The translations under genes were made by a program, and so were the position numbers. The notes beneath the pieces were generated by a model. It was not told where the DNA came from and ran no database searches. It worked only from the letters and a program-made list of their open reading frames with translations. 64,000 nucleotides of DNA from Sphingobacterium sp. SGR-19 (GTDB lineage: Bacteria > Bacteroidota > Bacteroidia > Sphingobacteriales > Sphingobacteriaceae): the NCBI RefSeq assembly GCF_011043555.1, contig NZ_JAAKGS010000001.1, forward strand, positions 434,001 through 498,000, given 5' to 3'. Positions 63,349 to 64,000 of this stretch are shown here, one piece after another (within the stretch, counting starts at the first letter, position 1; the number at the start of each line of letters is the position of its first letter).

Positions 63349-63416
63349 ATCACACTCATAAAACACAATCGGGGAAGTTAAAAGTAGCTATGCGGTGTTT
63401 ATAGAATTCAGAAAGT

Positions 63417-63608
63417 ATGAAACCATTAATGATACGTTATCAAAAAGAGGTAAGAGTCGATGTTGTCCAAGCCATCATAAAAGGCGAACTGTTGTTGGAA
63501 GAAGCCATGGAAAAATATGGTATTGTGAGCAAAAAAACCGTTGTTCGTTGGCTAAAAAGACATCAGTACGAAACTTTAATAGAAGAACAAAAAACCTCAA
63601 CAACGTAA
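63417..63608 (+). CDS. Small helix-turn-helix protein, transposase OrfA-like
   Basis: The 63-residue protein reads as a homeodomain-like HTH (YQKEVRVDVVQAIIKGELLL, then EEAMEKYGIVSKKTVVRWLK), the pattern of the N-terminal DNA-binding part of IS3-type OrfA. No second transposase frame, inverted repeats or target duplication are seen next to it. It is either a domesticated short regulator or a relic. A larger overlapping frame (63395-63673) reads as non-coding. It is followed after 67 bases by the start of an exported helical protein. Confidence 0.55.
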   Translation: MKPLMIRYQKEVRVDVVQAIIKGELLLEEAMEKYGIVSKKTVVRWLKRHQYETLIEEQKTSTT

Positions 63609-63675
63609 ATATTACAATTAATATACTCATCTATTTGGATTTCAATTTAAAACATCCTAATATTAATATATAGCT

Positions 63676-64000
63676 ATGAAGACGCACATTAAAGGGTTAA
63701 TCTATTTTTGTATTTTTTGCTTATTGATATGTAACGTTGTTTTACGTGCACAGGATTTAGAGGCATATAACGAATTGTACGTAAAAACGTATTTGGAAAC
63801 ATCCCAAAAGGATTTTCCAAAAGCCCTTCAGATTGCCGACTCATTATACTCCATATCACGAACCCCTTTATTACAGATTCGAAGCTTGATGCTTACGGCT
63901 TCCCTGTACCAACAACGAGCAGAAACGATAAAGTCCATTGAATACGCGCTGAAAGCAGAAAAAATCGTTAATGATACTGATGAGATGAACTGGAAGGCTC
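63676..64000 (+). CDS. Exported helical-repeat (TPR-like) protein, 3' end cut by window edge
   Basis: From ATG at 63676 the frame stays open to the window edge (108 codons). A signal peptide or N-terminal anchor (hydrophobic about 7-24, ending LRAQ) is followed by helical hairpins: FPKALQIADSLYS, LQIRSLMLTASLYQQ and TIKSIEYALKAEKIV, which look like TPR units. In Bacteroidota such proteins often continue into a membrane segment and a C-terminal HTH domain acting as a regulator of nearby surface-protein genes. That part is not visible here. Confidence 0.65.
   Translation, partial: MKTHIKGLIYFCIFCLLICNVVLRAQDLEAYNELYVKTYLETSQKDFPKALQIADSLYSISRTPLLQIRSLMLTASLYQQRAETIKSIEYALKAEKIVNDTDEMNWKA

Larger units (their letters stand above)
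62882..63416. other. Divergent intergenic region with candidate non-coding RNA
   Basis: This 535-base region separates the fimbrillin operon (minus) from the small HTH gene (plus). It contains a minus-strand -7 box (62971-62978), several related TAGATA/GATACAT/GTATCT/GATGTATC words between 63120 and 63220, a plus-strand -7 box (63247-63254) and two hairpins with T-tracts (63277-63299, 63312-63348). No credible protein-coding frame is present. Confidence 0.65.

Noticed and set aside
63395..63673. 92-residue frame overlapping the small HTH gene
   Set aside because: It is an alternative frame of the same region with low-complexity Asn/Ile ending; the 63-residue frame carries a clear HTH.
1..64000. 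CRISPR array, tRNA or rRNA genes, complete insertion sequence
   Set aside because: No regularly spaced repeats, tRNA cloverleaf or transposase pair with terminal repeats could be seen on either strand.

Overview
The window comes from a Bacteroidota chromosome, most likely a member of the Sphingobacteriaceae (Sphingobacterium-like). This is inferred from gene content: a MurF-alanine racemase fusion, a bacterial GH3-type protein, BshB1 (bacillithiol), a DUF4294 protein, a bbp2-type porin, a fimbrillin-like lipoprotein with an OmpA-family partner, and several upstream matches to the Bacteroidota -7 box TAnnTTTG. No rRNA, tRNA, CRISPR array or intact insertion sequence was found. Both ends of the window cut through a gene.

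Region 1 (1-13.6 kb) is mixed housekeeping and stress functions. It holds a truncated zinc-peptidase-like gene, a GH3-family enzyme, an MFS permease, the Ku/LigD end-joining pair (convergent, with overlapping stop codons), a DJ-1/PfpI protein with a small lipoprotein, a DinB-like protein, a baeRF-type protein, and then a minus-strand group of mnmE, bshB1, a glutathione peroxidase and a DUF4294 gene.

Region 2 (13.7-33 kb) is core metabolism. It holds a RelA/SpoT enzyme, a Fur-family regulator, the run purA-pabB-tatD-tcdA, a DEDDh exonuclease/GIY-YIG fusion, fbp, ppk1, a DUF502 membrane protein, murF-alr, recX, two small exported proteins, a porin and amtB.

Region 3 (33.4-59.6 kb, all minus strand) is a large Wzx/Wzy-type surface polysaccharide locus. 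Transcription runs right to left. It starts with a WecA/MraY-type initiating transferase and an epimerase. The flippase follows, then an FrhB-like protein with a pyruvyl-transferase-family protein, many glycosyltransferases (GT2, GT4, GT8, GT14 and capsular-synthesis type), acetyl-, acyl- and pyruvyl-type decorating enzymes and a Wzy-like polymerase. The export lipoprotein, a Wzc-like tyrosine autokinase with a Tyr/Gly-rich tail, a cytidylyltransferase-like protein and a last transferase complete it. A strong hairpin plus U-tract at 33396-33446 closes the locus. Start/stop overlaps of 1 or 4 bases join many of these genes, which points to one long operon.

Region 4 (59.6-64 kb) holds an OmpA-family protein, a fimbrillin-like lipoprotein and a 77-residue protein on the minus strand. 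To their right are a structured non-coding stretch, a tiny transposase-like helix-turn-helix gene and the start of an exported helical-repeat protein.

The least explained signals are non-coding. Three related small palindromes sit in three successive gaps at the head of the polysaccharide locus. A promoter-like box followed by two hairpin/T-tract structures sits near 63.25-63.35 kb. A G/C-tract inverted array lies upstream of ku, and a nearly G-free tract lies upstream of amtB. I did not find a convincing new defence or mobile system.
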